From: Ferrovibrio sp965278975
GTDB taxonomy: Bacteria > Pseudomonadota > Alphaproteobacteria > Ferrovibrionales > Ferrovibrionaceae
Length of the DNA: 64,000 nt
NCBI RefSeq assembly: GCF_965278975.1
Contig: NZ_OZ257126.1
Coordinates: 62,001-126,000 of the forward strand
Direction: 5' to 3'
Shown here: positions 8,847 through 16,536 of the stretch, one piece after another
How positions within the stretch are numbered: the stretch's first letter is position 1
Layout of the letters: every line of letters starts with the position of its first letter
The notes under the pieces: model-generated
What the model was told of the DNA's origin: nothing
The model's database searches: none
What the model saw: only the letters and a program-made list of their open reading frames with translations
Translations under genes and position numbers: made by a program

Positions 8847-10079
8847 TCAGGGGCGGGTACGCCCCAGGGTAAGCAGGACCAGCGGCGACAGCAAGCCGAT
8901 GGCAGCCAGGGATGTGAAGGCGATGCCCCAGGCCATCGGCTGACCCGGGCCCCCCAGGCCATCCAGGGTGAGGCCGAATACAACCGGACCGAGGAAGGCA
9001 CCGAGGAATCCGAGCGTGGAATGTACCGCCATGGTGGCACCCCGGCGCTCCGGCTCGGCGGCGGCCACCGCACCGGCGGTCAGCGCCCCGGAATCGGCCA
9101 TGATCATGAATTTATATACTACCAGCATGGCGCCCAGCAGCCAGGCCGGCCAGGCGCTGGACCAGCCGACCAGGGCGGCAAGACAGGCCGTGATAACGGC
9201 AACACCGACGATGGCGCGTACACGGCCCACACGCAACGCCAGTTCATTGCCCAGGATGCTGCCCGGCACGCCGACCAGCACCACGATCATCGCCACCGTG
9301 GAGGGCCGCCATAGAGCCTCGGCCCCTGCCGCCTCGCGCGCCGCCAGGAAGGCGACGATCCAGGAGCGCACGGTGAACAGCTCCCAGCAATGCAGCGTAT
9401 AGCCGAGCACATAGCGCATGGCGTTGCCATTGGCGAAGACCGGGCGGAAATCCAGCACCCGGCGGAACGGCACCGGCACAGCGGGACGCTGCTCGAAAGG
9501 CCGGCGCGGCAGGCCGAACAGCACCAGCAGCAGGCCCAACACGGCCAGCAGGCCGGCAGCGATGAAGGCGACCGGCCAGGGGAACAACTCGCCGAGTTCA
9601 CCGGCCACCAGGAAGGAGCCGGCACTGCCGATGCCGAAAGTGGAGGTATAGAAGGCGACCGAGCGCGACTGCATCGGGCCTTGCACATGATCGGTGAGTA
9701 GCACCAGGCCGGGCATATAGGTACCAGCAAGCGCCGCGCCAGCAATGAAGCGAAGCACGGCGGCGCTGACGAAGCCTTCCGCGCAGAGCGCGAAGCCGAG
9801 ATTGCTGACAACCGCCAGCACCAGCCCCACCAGCATCACCTGGCGCGGATCGCTGCGGTCGGTGAAGGCAACCAGGAACGGCACCGCCAGGGTATAGCCG
9901 GCGAAATACAGGCCGTTGATCCAGCCAGCCTCCGCCGCGCTCAACTGCCAGGCGGCACTCAAGGCCGGCTGCAAAGCGGGAAACGCCGAGAAGCCGGCCA
10001 TGCTCAGCACTTCAGCGGTGCAGAGCATCCAGAGCAGGCGTTGACTGGAGAGATTCCCGGCGGGTTTTGACTCGGACAT
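8847..10079 (-). CDS. MFS transporter (12-helix type)
   Basis: A 410-residue major facilitator protein with about 12 predicted membrane helices. The loop between helices 2 and 3 reads AFTDRSDPRQVML, a divergent motif A. It lies upstream of and close to the DHA2 transporter, and its family resemblance is to general MFS permeases, so uptake or efflux cannot be decided. The start ATG at 10079 is followed by a short polar N-terminus before the first helix. Confidence 0.85.
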   Translation of the reverse strand: MSESKPAGNLSSQRLLWMLCTAEVLSMAGFSAFPALQPALSAAWQLSAAEAGWINGLYFAGYTLAVPFLVAFTDRSDPRQVMLVGLVLAVVSNLGFALCAEGFVSAAVLRFIAGAALAGTYMPGLVLLTDHVQGPMQSRSVAFYTSTFGIGSAGSFLVAGELGELFPWPVAFIAAGLLAVLGLLLVLFGLPRRPFEQRPAVPVPFRRVLDFRPVFANGNAMRYVLGYTLHCWELFTVRSWIVAFLAAREAAGAEALWRPSTVAMIVVLVGVPGSILGNELALRVGRVRAIVGVAVITACLAALVGWSSAWPAWLLGAMLVVYKFMIMADSGALTAGAVAAAEPERRGATMAVHSTLGFLGAFLGPVVFGLTLDGLGGPGQPMAWGIAFTSLAAIGLLSPLVLLTLGRTRP

Positions 10080-10125
10080 TACCCGCTATGGGACGGCTTT
10101 AACGCCCCCACGTCAAGCCGGCGCG

Positions 10126-10713
10126 TCAAGCTGCCGCCAGTTCCTCGGCAACGAAATCGAGCCGGTCCTGGCCGAAGAACATCGCCTCGCCGACAAAGAA
10201 GACCGGCGCCCCGAACACGCCGCGGGCCACCGCCGCCTCGGTCTCCGATTTGAGCTGCTGCTTCACGGCTTCATCATTCGTCGCCGCCAGCAAAGCCTGC
10301 GGGTCGAAGCCGGCCTTGGCCAGCACACCGCCGATCACCTGCGGATCGCCCAGGTTCAGGCCATCCACCCACATCGCCTTGAAGATGGCGTCGCTGTAGG
10401 GCAGCAGGCGCCCTTCACGCTGCATCGCCACGGCGCCACGCATCAGCAGCAGCGTGTTGATCGGGAAATGCGGGTTGGTCTTGTAAGGCACGCCGTAGCG
10501 TTTGGCGAAACGCTGCAGATCCTGCAGCATCCACACACCCTTGGCCGGCACTTCCACCGGCGAACGGTTGCCGGTGGCCTTGTGCACGCCGCCGAGCAGG
10601 ATCGGCTTCCACACGATTTCAGCGCCGTGTTTCGCAGCCAGCGCAGGAAGCTGTGTGTAGGCGAGATAGCAGGTCGGGCTGCCGTAATCGAACAGGAATT
10701 CCACTTTTTTCAC
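10126..10713 (-). CDS. 2-hydroxychromene-2-carboxylate isomerase-like DsbA-family protein (kappa GST fold)
   Basis: A 195-residue protein starting with VEFLFDYGSPTCYLA, where the Ser of the SPTC segment is the usual glutathione-activating residue of the HCCA isomerase / kappa-class GST family. The C-terminal half has GAPVFFVG, the cis-proline strand of this thioredoxin-like fold. Known members isomerise 2-hydroxychromene-2-carboxylate in naphthalene degradation using glutathione, but many homologues act in unknown detoxification steps. It starts 25 bases after the HxlR stop on the same strand and is likely co-regulated with it. Confidence 0.85.
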   Translation of the reverse strand: MKKVEFLFDYGSPTCYLAYTQLPALAAKHGAEIVWKPILLGGVHKATGNRSPVEVPAKGVWMLQDLQRFAKRYGVPYKTNPHFPINTLLLMRGAVAMQREGRLLPYSDAIFKAMWVDGLNLGDPQVIGGVLAKAGFDPQALLAATNDEAVKQQLKSETEAAVARGVFGAPVFFVGEAMFFGQDRLDFVAEELAAA

Positions 10714-10738
10714 TTTTCCCTCCCATGTCTCTGTTTTC

Positions 10739-11227
10739 TTAAGATGCCGGCGGCAGATGCCTCAGCTGCTGATTGCGCGGCAGGCCCGGCCCCGGCTCCA
10801 CCTCTACCTCGCGCGGATCCAGTGGTTCACTACATTCAGAGCAGACCATCACCGCGTCGAAATGATGCTGGCAGGCCTTGTGCCGGTGCAGGGCCGGGCG
10901 GCCGCGCGCGCCAGCGCGGTGCTTGTTGCCCCAGGCAACCAGGCCCATGATCACCGGATAGAGGTCGCGGCCGGCTTCCGTCAGCCGGTATTCAAACCGC
11001 TCCGGGCGCTGCTGATAGGCGACGCGCTTCAGCACACCTTCCTCGACCAGACCCTTCAGGCGATCCGCCAGCACATGCCGGGTGATGCCGAGACGCTGCT
11101 GGAAATCATCGAAGCGGCGCACGCCGAGGAAGCAGTCGCGCAGCACCAGCAGGCTCCAGCGGTCGCCGACCACCGCCACGCAGCGGGCCACCGAACAGGC
11201 CTCGCGATCCAGTTCCTGCCAGCGCAT
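10739..11227 (-). CDS. HxlR-family winged-helix transcriptional regulator
   Basis: A 162-residue regulator. Residues 10-100 form the HxlR winged helix, with CSVARCVAVVGDRWS at the start (two cysteines in this segment), the recognition region FDDFQQRLGITRHVLADRL and the wing YRLTEAGRDL. The extended C-terminus contains a CxxC pair (VCSECSEPL) that could bind metal or sense thiol stress. The gene is divergent from an SDR at 11324, and the shared 96-base interval contains an inverted repeat, which suggests repression of the SDR and autoregulation. Effector unknown. Confidence 0.88.
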   Translation of the reverse strand: MRWQELDREACSVARCVAVVGDRWSLLVLRDCFLGVRRFDDFQQRLGITRHVLADRLKGLVEEGVLKRVAYQQRPERFEYRLTEAGRDLYPVIMGLVAWGNKHRAGARGRPALHRHKACQHHFDAVMVCSECSEPLDPREVEVEPGPGLPRNQQLRHLPPAS

Positions 11228-11259
11228 GACTCTACCGCAATGCTCCCATGCAAAGATTT

Positions 11260-11276
11260 AGTTCCTTTTTGGAACT
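11260..11276. promoter_or_regulatory. Candidate HxlR operator (inverted repeat)
   Basis: Perfect 6-bp arms AGTTCC and GGAACT flank TTTTT in the interval between the divergent HxlR regulator and the SDR gene. Arm length and 5-base spacing fit a dimeric winged-helix site. Binding is inferred from position and symmetry only. Confidence 0.55.
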
Positions 11277-11323
11277 TACCATGCCATGATCGCTGGGAGA
11301 AGCGGAAACTGGAGGAAACGACC

Positions 11324-12061
11324 ATGAGCAAATCCGGCAGCGGCAAGGCCGCCCTGGTGATCGGTGCCGGCGATGCCACCGGTGGCGCCATTGCGCGGCG
11401 TTTCGCCCGCGAGGGCTACACCGCCTGCGTCACCCGCCGCGAGGCAGCCAAGCTCGAACCCCTGGTGCAACGTATTACCGCCGATGGTGGCACGGCGCGC
11501 GCCTTCGGCTCCGATGCCCGCGAGGAGGATCAGGTAGCGGCCCTGTTCGAGACCATCGAACGCGAAGTCGGGCCGCTGGAGGTGGTGGTATTCAATATCG
11601 GCGCCAATGTGCGTTTCCCGATCCGCGACATGACCTCCCGAGTCTACCGCAAGGTATGGGAGATGGGCGCCTTCGCCGGCTTCCTGGCCGGGCGCGAGGC
11701 AGCGAAATACATGGTGCCGCGCGGCCAGGGCAGCATCCTGTTCACCGGCGCCACCGCCTCGCTGCGCGGCGGCGCGGGCTTCGCTGCCTTTGCCGGTGCC
11801 AAGCATGCCCTGCGCGCCCTGGCCCAGAGCATGGCGCGTGAACTGGGGCCGCAGGGCATCCATGTCGGCCATGTGGTGATCGATGGCGCCATCGACACCA
11901 AGTTCATCCAGGACATGTTCCCCGAGCGTTACGCGCTGAAGGACAAGGACGGCATCCTGAATCCCGATGCCATCGCCGAAGTCTACTGGCAGATGCATAG
12001 CCAGCCGCGCAGCGCCTGGAGTTTCGAGACGGATCTGCGCCCCTGGATCGAAAACTGGTAA
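11324..12061 (+). CDS. Short-chain dehydrogenase/reductase family protein with substituted catalytic tyrosine
   Basis: The ATG at 11324 follows GGAGG by 8 bases and gives 245 residues; the open frame upstream is a shadow of the HxlR gene. The N-terminal nucleotide-binding glycine motif is IGAGDATGG and the body is a single SDR Rossmann domain. At the active site the usual YxxxK reads FAGAK (Phe156 and Lys160), so the catalytic tyrosine is replaced by phenylalanine. Enzymes with this change are known among divergent SDRs but may have lost classical oxidoreductase activity. It is divergent from, and probably controlled by, the HxlR regulator. Confidence 0.85.
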   Translation: MSKSGSGKAALVIGAGDATGGAIARRFAREGYTACVTRREAAKLEPLVQRITADGGTARAFGSDAREEDQVAALFETIEREVGPLEVVVFNIGANVRFPIRDMTSRVYRKVWEMGAFAGFLAGREAAKYMVPRGQGSILFTGATASLRGGAGFAAFAGAKHALRALAQSMARELGPQGIHVGHVVIDGAIDTKFIQDMFPERYALKDKDGILNPDAIAEVYWQMHSQPRSAWSFETDLRPWIENW

Positions 12062-12350
12062 TGCCGCCCCCCGGACTTATTTGCCGCAGTGCAAAAAGGT
12101 TAACTTGACTATCCAGGGCGAAGCTGTCATATCAGCGGCGTCGCTTGCGGGCCTCGCCCCGCGACAATCGGCACCTCTGGCCGCGTGAACGATCCGCAAA
12201 TGGCTCTCCAGCCTGGATCATCCTGCCGGGCGCCCTTCATCTCCATCACACGACCCAGGTCACGCGGGGCGTTTTCAAACCCCGCTATCCGCTTGTCGCG
12301 GAAAGCACGCCGTGCGCCTGTGCGTACGGCTATGTTGCAAGGATTCTGTT
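12062..12350 (+). other. 289-base intergenic leader before the RNA helicase
   Basis: No convincing gene is present on either strand. The last 150 bases run to an AAGGA ribosome-binding site and a TTG start and could be a long 5' untranslated region, as is common for cold-regulated DEAD-box helicase genes. I could not identify a defined RNA family or clear promoter. Confidence 0.4.
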
Positions 12351-13889
12351 TTGACCAGCTTCAATGATCTCGGCCTCGCCGCCCCCCTGTTGCAGGCGCT
12401 GGCTACCGGCCCCTACCAGACCCCGACGCCGATCCAGGCCCAGGCCATCCCGCATGTGATGCAGGGCCGCGACCTGCTCGGCATCGCCCAGACCGGCACC
12501 GGCAAGACCGCTGCCTTCGCCCTGCCGATCCTGCATCGCCTGATGCAGCCCGGCCCCGATGGCCGCCGCCCCAAAGCACAGCCCAAGACCTGCCGTGCCC
12601 TGGTGATGAGCCCGACCCGCGAACTGGCCAGCCAGATCGCCGAGCGTTTCAGCTTCTACGGCCACAAGATGGGTGTCAGCGTCGCCATCGTGTTCGGCGG
12701 CGTTTCCGCCGGCCCGCAGATCAAGCAGCTCTCCCACGGCGTCGATGTGCTCGTCGCCACGCCGGGCCGCCTGCTCGACCATACCGGCAGCGGCCATCTG
12801 CGCCTCGACCGCACCGAGATCGTGGTGCTGGACGAAGCCGACCAGATGTTCGACATGGGCTTCATCCAGCCGATCCGCCGCATCGTTGCCCAGCTTCCGG
12901 CCAAGCGCCAGAGCCTGTTCTTCTCGGCTACCATGCCGGACGATATCGCCAAGCTGGCACATAACTTCCTCAGCGATCCGGTGCGCGTAGCCGTGACGCC
13001 GGTGGCAGCTACCGCCGACCGCGTCGAGCAGCGCGTGATCCATATCGAGGGCCCCGCCAAGCGCGCCATCCTGAGCGAACTGCTGAAGGATGACTCGATC
13101 TACCGCACGCTGATCTTCACCCGCACCAAGCGCGGCGCCGACCGTGTTGCCAAGCATCTGGAAGTCAGCGGCGTTGAAGCCGCGGCGATCCACGGCAACA
13201 AGTCGCAGGGCCAGCGCGAGCGCGCGCTTGCCGGCTTCCGCGAAGGCAAGGTGCGCGCCCTGGTCGCCACCGATATCGCGGCACGCGGCATCGATATCCC
13301 GGAAGTGACGCATGTCATCAACTACGAACTGCCGAACATCCCGGAATCCTATGTTCATCGCATCGGCCGCACCGCGCGCGCCGGCCGCGAAGGCATCGCC
13401 ATCTCGCTCTGCGACCATGAAGAACGCGCCTACCTGCGCGATATCGAGCGCCTGATCCGCCAGAAGATTCCGGCCGAGGACCGCACCGGCACCATCAAGG
13501 TGACTGCCGAGGCCGAGGCGCCGCGCGGCCCACGCCAGCAGCATGGCCGTGGTGGCCAAGGCCGCCCGCAGGGCCAAGGCCGGCACCAGGGCCAGGGACG
13601 TCCGCAAGGCCAGGCTCGCCCGCAGGGGCAGCGCCAGGATGGTCAGCGTCATGAAGGCCACCGTCAGGACGGGCATCGCCAAGAGGGCCATCGTCCAGAA
13701 GGCCAGCGCGCGCATCAAGGGCAGCGCCCGCAGCAGGGTGCCAGCCAGGGCCAGCGCAGCGGTCAGAACTCCAACCAGGGCCGTAGCGGTCAGCACCAGG
13801 GTGGCCAGCGCGCCAATGGCGGCCAGCGCTCGGGTCAGCATTCCGGGGGTCAACGTTCCGGCCAGCATCGCGGCGGCCAGCGCGCCTAA
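12351..13889 (+). CDS. rhlE: DEAD-box ATP-dependent RNA helicase (RhlE type) with low-complexity C-terminal tail
   Basis: I choose the TTG start at 12351, preceded by AAGGA with 7 bases between, because homologues begin at this point; ATG 12312 is in frame but adds unconserved residues. The protein has 512 residues: Q motif (TPTPIQAQAIP), Walker A (AQTGTGKT), DEAD box near residue 160, SAT motif, and C-terminal helicase domain ending in HRIGRTARAGREG. From about residue 400 to the end lies a tail of Gly, Gln, Arg and His in repeating QGQ/RPQ and GGQRSGQ units, likely an RNA-binding disordered region. RhlE-type helicases unwind short RNA duplexes in ribosome assembly and mRNA turnover. A terminator follows. 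Confidence 0.9.
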   Translation: MTSFNDLGLAAPLLQALATGPYQTPTPIQAQAIPHVMQGRDLLGIAQTGTGKTAAFALPILHRLMQPGPDGRRPKAQPKTCRALVMSPTRELASQIAERFSFYGHKMGVSVAIVFGGVSAGPQIKQLSHGVDVLVATPGRLLDHTGSGHLRLDRTEIVVLDEADQMFDMGFIQPIRRIVAQLPAKRQSLFFSATMPDDIAKLAHNFLSDPVRVAVTPVAATADRVEQRVIHIEGPAKRAILSELLKDDSIYRTLIFTRTKRGADRVAKHLEVSGVEAAAIHGNKSQGQRERALAGFREGKVRALVATDIAARGIDIPEVTHVINYELPNIPESYVHRIGRTARAGREGIAISLCDHEERAYLRDIERLIRQKIPAEDRTGTIKVTAEAEAPRGPRQQHGRGGQGRPQGQGRHQGQGRPQGQARPQGQRQDGQRHEGHRQDGHRQEGHRPEGQRAHQGQRPQQGASQGQRSGQNSNQGRSGQHQGGQRANGGQRSGQHSGGQRSGQHRGGQRA

Positions 13890-13910
13890 GCCACTCCACC
13901 AGACTCACGG

Positions 13911-13940
13911 AAAAGCCCAGGTTCATCCTGGGCTTTTTCT
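13911..13940 (+). terminator. Intrinsic terminator after the RNA helicase
   Basis: The arms AAAAGCCCAGG and CCTGGGCTTTT around a 5-base loop form a perfect stem that runs into a T-rich stretch, 21 bases after the helicase stop codon. Confidence 0.85.
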
Positions 13941-13974
13941 TGCCCGCTGCCCGCTGCCTTGCTAAGCAACAGAT

Positions 13975-14787
13975 ATGCCTGAAGCCAATAGTGTGAAAAT
14001 CGTCACCAGCGCCGCCAACGCGACGATCAAGCTGGTGCGCGCGCTGGATGACAAGAAGCACCGGCGCGAAACCGGCCTCTATGTCGCCGAGGGCCTGCGC
14101 ACGGCGCTCACCGCCGAGGAACAGGGCATCTACCCGGAAACCCTGATCTTCAGCACCGAGCTGAAGGATCATCCGAAGCTGAAGGAATATACCGCGCGCT
14201 GCCTGGCACGCGGCATCGACTGTATCGAGGCCGGCAACCAGGCGATGGAAAAGATCGCCCGGCGCGATAATCCCCAAGGCGTGATCGGCATCTACCGCAT
14301 CGGCTGGCAGCGGCTGGAGGATTTCGCGCCCCAGCCGCAATCCTGCCTGATCGCGCTGCAGATGATCCGCGACCCCGGCAATCTCGGCACCATCATGCGC
14401 ACCGCCGATGCGGTGGGCGCCGAAGGCATCGTGCTGATCGACGATTGCTGCGATCCGTTTTCAATCGAGGCGGTGCGCGCCTCCATGGGCTCGATCTTCG
14501 CCATGAAGCTGGCCCGCGCCCGCTTCGCCGATTTCAATGCCTGGCGGCGCAAGCAGGGCGGCATGCTGGTCGGCACCTCGCTGCGCGCGTCCGAAGACTA
14601 CCGCAAGGTGGATTACAAAGGCCCGGTTTTCCTGCTGATGGGCAATGAGCAGGCCGGCCTGCCGGCGGAATACGAGGATGCCTGCGATGCCCGCGTGCGC
14701 ATCCCGATGCGCGGCAGCGCGGATTCGCTCAACGTGGCGGTCGCCACCGCCATCGTGCTCTACGAGATCAACAGAAAGAGCCTTTAG
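13975..14787 (+). CDS. TrmH/SpoU-family RNA 2'-O-methyltransferase
   Basis: A 270-residue SPOUT methyltransferase. The N-terminal substrate-binding region includes KHRRETGLYVAEG, followed by the catalytic trefoil-knot domain with motif 1 (RDPGNLGTIMRTADA near residue 127), motif 2 (LMGNEQAGL near residue 220) and motif 3 (RIPMRGSADSLNVAVA). These are the hallmarks of enzymes that methylate a ribose 2'-hydroxyl in rRNA or tRNA using SAM. Its exact nucleotide target is not decidable here. The stop overlaps the stop of the convergent methyltransferase gene by 4 bp. Confidence 0.9.
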   Translation: MPEANSVKIVTSAANATIKLVRALDDKKHRRETGLYVAEGLRTALTAEEQGIYPETLIFSTELKDHPKLKEYTARCLARGIDCIEAGNQAMEKIARRDNPQGVIGIYRIGWQRLEDFAPQPQSCLIALQMIRDPGNLGTIMRTADAVGAEGIVLIDDCCDPFSIEAVRASMGSIFAMKLARARFADFNAWRRKQGGMLVGTSLRASEDYRKVDYKGPVFLLMGNEQAGLPAEYEDACDARVRIPMRGSADSLNVAVATAIVLYEINRKSL

Positions 14788-15674
14788 GGCGTCCAGCGCG
14801 CATGCAGGGCGGTGGAAACCAGTCGGTTGCCGGATTCCTCGCGCAGCGTGATTTCGCCGCATTCGATACGGCCCTTGCCGATATGCTCTTCCAGCAGCGC
14901 ATGCAGCGAGAACGGCGAAAGCCGCGCCGCATAAGCCGTGAGAATGACGAAAAGCGGCTTGTCGGAAAGCACAGCCTTGCACTCGCTCAGCAGCAGCGGC
15001 AGATGCTCGAATACCTTCCAGATTTCACCCTTGGGGCCACGGCCGAATTTCGGCGGATCCAGGATGATGCCTTCATAATGGCTGCCGCGCCGCGCCTCGC
15101 GGGCGATGAACTTGCGCGCATCATCGAGAATCCAGCGGATCGGTGCCTGGATCAGGCCGGCCAACTCCTGGTTCTCACGCGCATAGGTGATGGCCTTCTT
15201 CGAGGCATCGACATGGGTGACCTTGGCACCAGCACGCGCCGCCATCAGCGAGATCACGCCGGTATAGCCGAACAGGTTCAGCACGCGCGGCGCATTGCCC
15301 GCTTTAGAAACGCAATTCTCCACCCAGTCCCATTGCGTCATCTGCTCCGGGAAGAAACCGAGATGGCGGAAGGGCGTGAAGCGGCCATAGAAGCGCAGGT
15401 CGCGGTAGCTCACCGGCCAGGTTTCCGGCAGGTCGCGGCGGAAGCGCCAGTTGCCGGCATCCTCCTCACTTTTCTCGTTCGGCCCGAAACTGGCATCGGC
15501 CTTGTCCCATTCCGCCTCAGGCAATTTCGGCGACCACATCGCCTGCGGCTCCGGGCGGATGACGCGGACGCGGCCGAGCTGCTCCAGCCGGCGGCCATGG
15601 CCGCTATCCAGCAGGCGGTAATCCGGCCAGCCATCGGCAATCAGCGTCGTGGGAATGGGATCGGTCTGCGGCAA
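14784..15674 (-). CDS. Class I SAM-dependent methyltransferase, RlmI/RlmK-like (Methyltrans_SAM family)
   Basis: A 296-residue cytoplasmic enzyme with the SAM-binding loop VLNLFGYTGVISL near residue 130, an acidic VDASKKA pocket, and the LDPPKFGRG catalytic signature near residue 210. This pattern belongs to the RlmI/RlmK-related group that methylates bases of 23S rRNA, though this shorter form lacks an N-terminal PUA domain, so its substrate is inferred. It overlaps the end of the TrmH-family gene by 4 bp, tail to tail. Confidence 0.85.
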   Translation of the reverse strand: MPQTDPIPTTLIADGWPDYRLLDSGHGRRLEQLGRVRVIRPEPQAMWSPKLPEAEWDKADASFGPNEKSEEDAGNWRFRRDLPETWPVSYRDLRFYGRFTPFRHLGFFPEQMTQWDWVENCVSKAGNAPRVLNLFGYTGVISLMAARAGAKVTHVDASKKAITYARENQELAGLIQAPIRWILDDARKFIAREARRGSHYEGIILDPPKFGRGPKGEIWKVFEHLPLLLSECKAVLSDKPLFVILTAYAARLSPFSLHALLEEHIGKGRIECGEITLREESGNRLVSTALHARWTP

Positions 15675-15744
15675 GGGCGGTCTCCGGGTCGGTCTGCCCT
15701 ATCTATCAAGCCAGCCCCCCATCATCAAGCTGGCCCCCTATCCA

Positions 15745-16536
15745 TTAAACCGCCCCCGGGGCCCGCAAGGTGCCGGCCAGATCGCCGATACGCTGGCAGG
15801 CAGCAGCGAACACCACCACATCGGCGCTGAAACTCAGCATCGACACGCCCAGGCCGAGCAATTGCTTGGCATATTCGGGATCGACGGAGCTGCCCATGGT
15901 GGTCAGCACATGCTTGCCCTGGCGCCGGGCAGCCTCCAGCAGCCGCTCCAGCGCCGCGCGCAGCACCGGGTGGCGGAAATCAGTGCCATCCAGCCCCAGC
16001 GAGGCAGCCAGGTCGAAAGGCCCCAGGAACAGCACATCGGCGCCATCGATGGCACAGATTTCCTCGGCCTGTTCCAGCCCGGCACGGTCCTCGATCAGCG
16101 GCACCACCAAGGCGCGCTGATTCTGCTGGCGCTGATACGCCCCCCAGTCGCGCGGCAGGTAGCCGCCGGCACGCACTGCCGGACAGGCACCGCGCACCCC
16201 TTCCGGCGCATAGCGCGCGGCCTGCACTGCCGCCCGCGTGCGCTCGGCGGTCGCCATCGGCAGCACGATGCCATCGGCACCGAGATCGAGCACACGGCCA
16301 ATCAGGCCGGCATCCAGATCCGGCACCCGCACCAGCGGCGAAAGACCACCCGCATCGGCGGCGCGCAGCAGATGCGCCACGGTCTCAAGCCCGGTCGGGC
16401 AATGCTCCATGTCGATGGTGACGAAATCCAGCCCACCGGCGGCCATGATCTCGATCAGCACCGGGCTGGCGGAAAAGCAGGCCATGCCGGTGAGCGCGGC
16501 CCCCGCCTGCAACTTGTCGCGTAGATGCCGTTTCAT
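15745..16536 (-). CDS. HpcH/HpaI-family aldolase (class II pyruvate-type)
   Basis: The start ATG at 16536 overlaps the MmgE/PrpD stop codon (ATGA) and has a GGAGAGG site upstream, giving 263 residues. Family features are the VTIDMEHCPTGLE segment (residues 38-50), the metal-ligand strand VVPLIED and the LFLGPFDLAASLG motif. HpcH/HpaI enzymes use a divalent metal to cleave 2-keto-4-hydroxy acids to pyruvate and an aldehyde; a CitE-like role on CoA esters is less likely from length. It is the last gene of the long catabolic operon and presumably performs a terminal C-C cleavage there. Confidence 0.85.
   Translation of the reverse strand: MKRHLRDKLQAGAALTGMACFSASPVLIEIMAAGGLDFVTIDMEHCPTGLETVAHLLRAADAGGLSPLVRVPDLDAGLIGRVLDLGADGIVLPMATAERTRAAVQAARYAPEGVRGACPAVRAGGYLPRDWGAYQRQQNQRALVVPLIEDRAGLEQAEEICAIDGADVLFLGPFDLAASLGLDGTDFRHPVLRAALERLLEAARRQGKHVLTTMGSSVDPEYAKQLLGLGVSMLSFSADVVVFAAACQRIGDLAGTLRAPGAV

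Noticed and set aside
12330..13868. A 512-codon open frame antisense to the RNA helicase
   Set aside because: It mirrors the helicase reading frame, a usual effect of high GC at third positions; its composition is Ala/Gly/Leu-rich without any domain.
13500..13889. Repetitive DNA resembling a CRISPR or minisatellite
   Set aside because: The repeats are in frame and encode the Gly/Gln/Arg tail of the helicase; there are no regular spacers.
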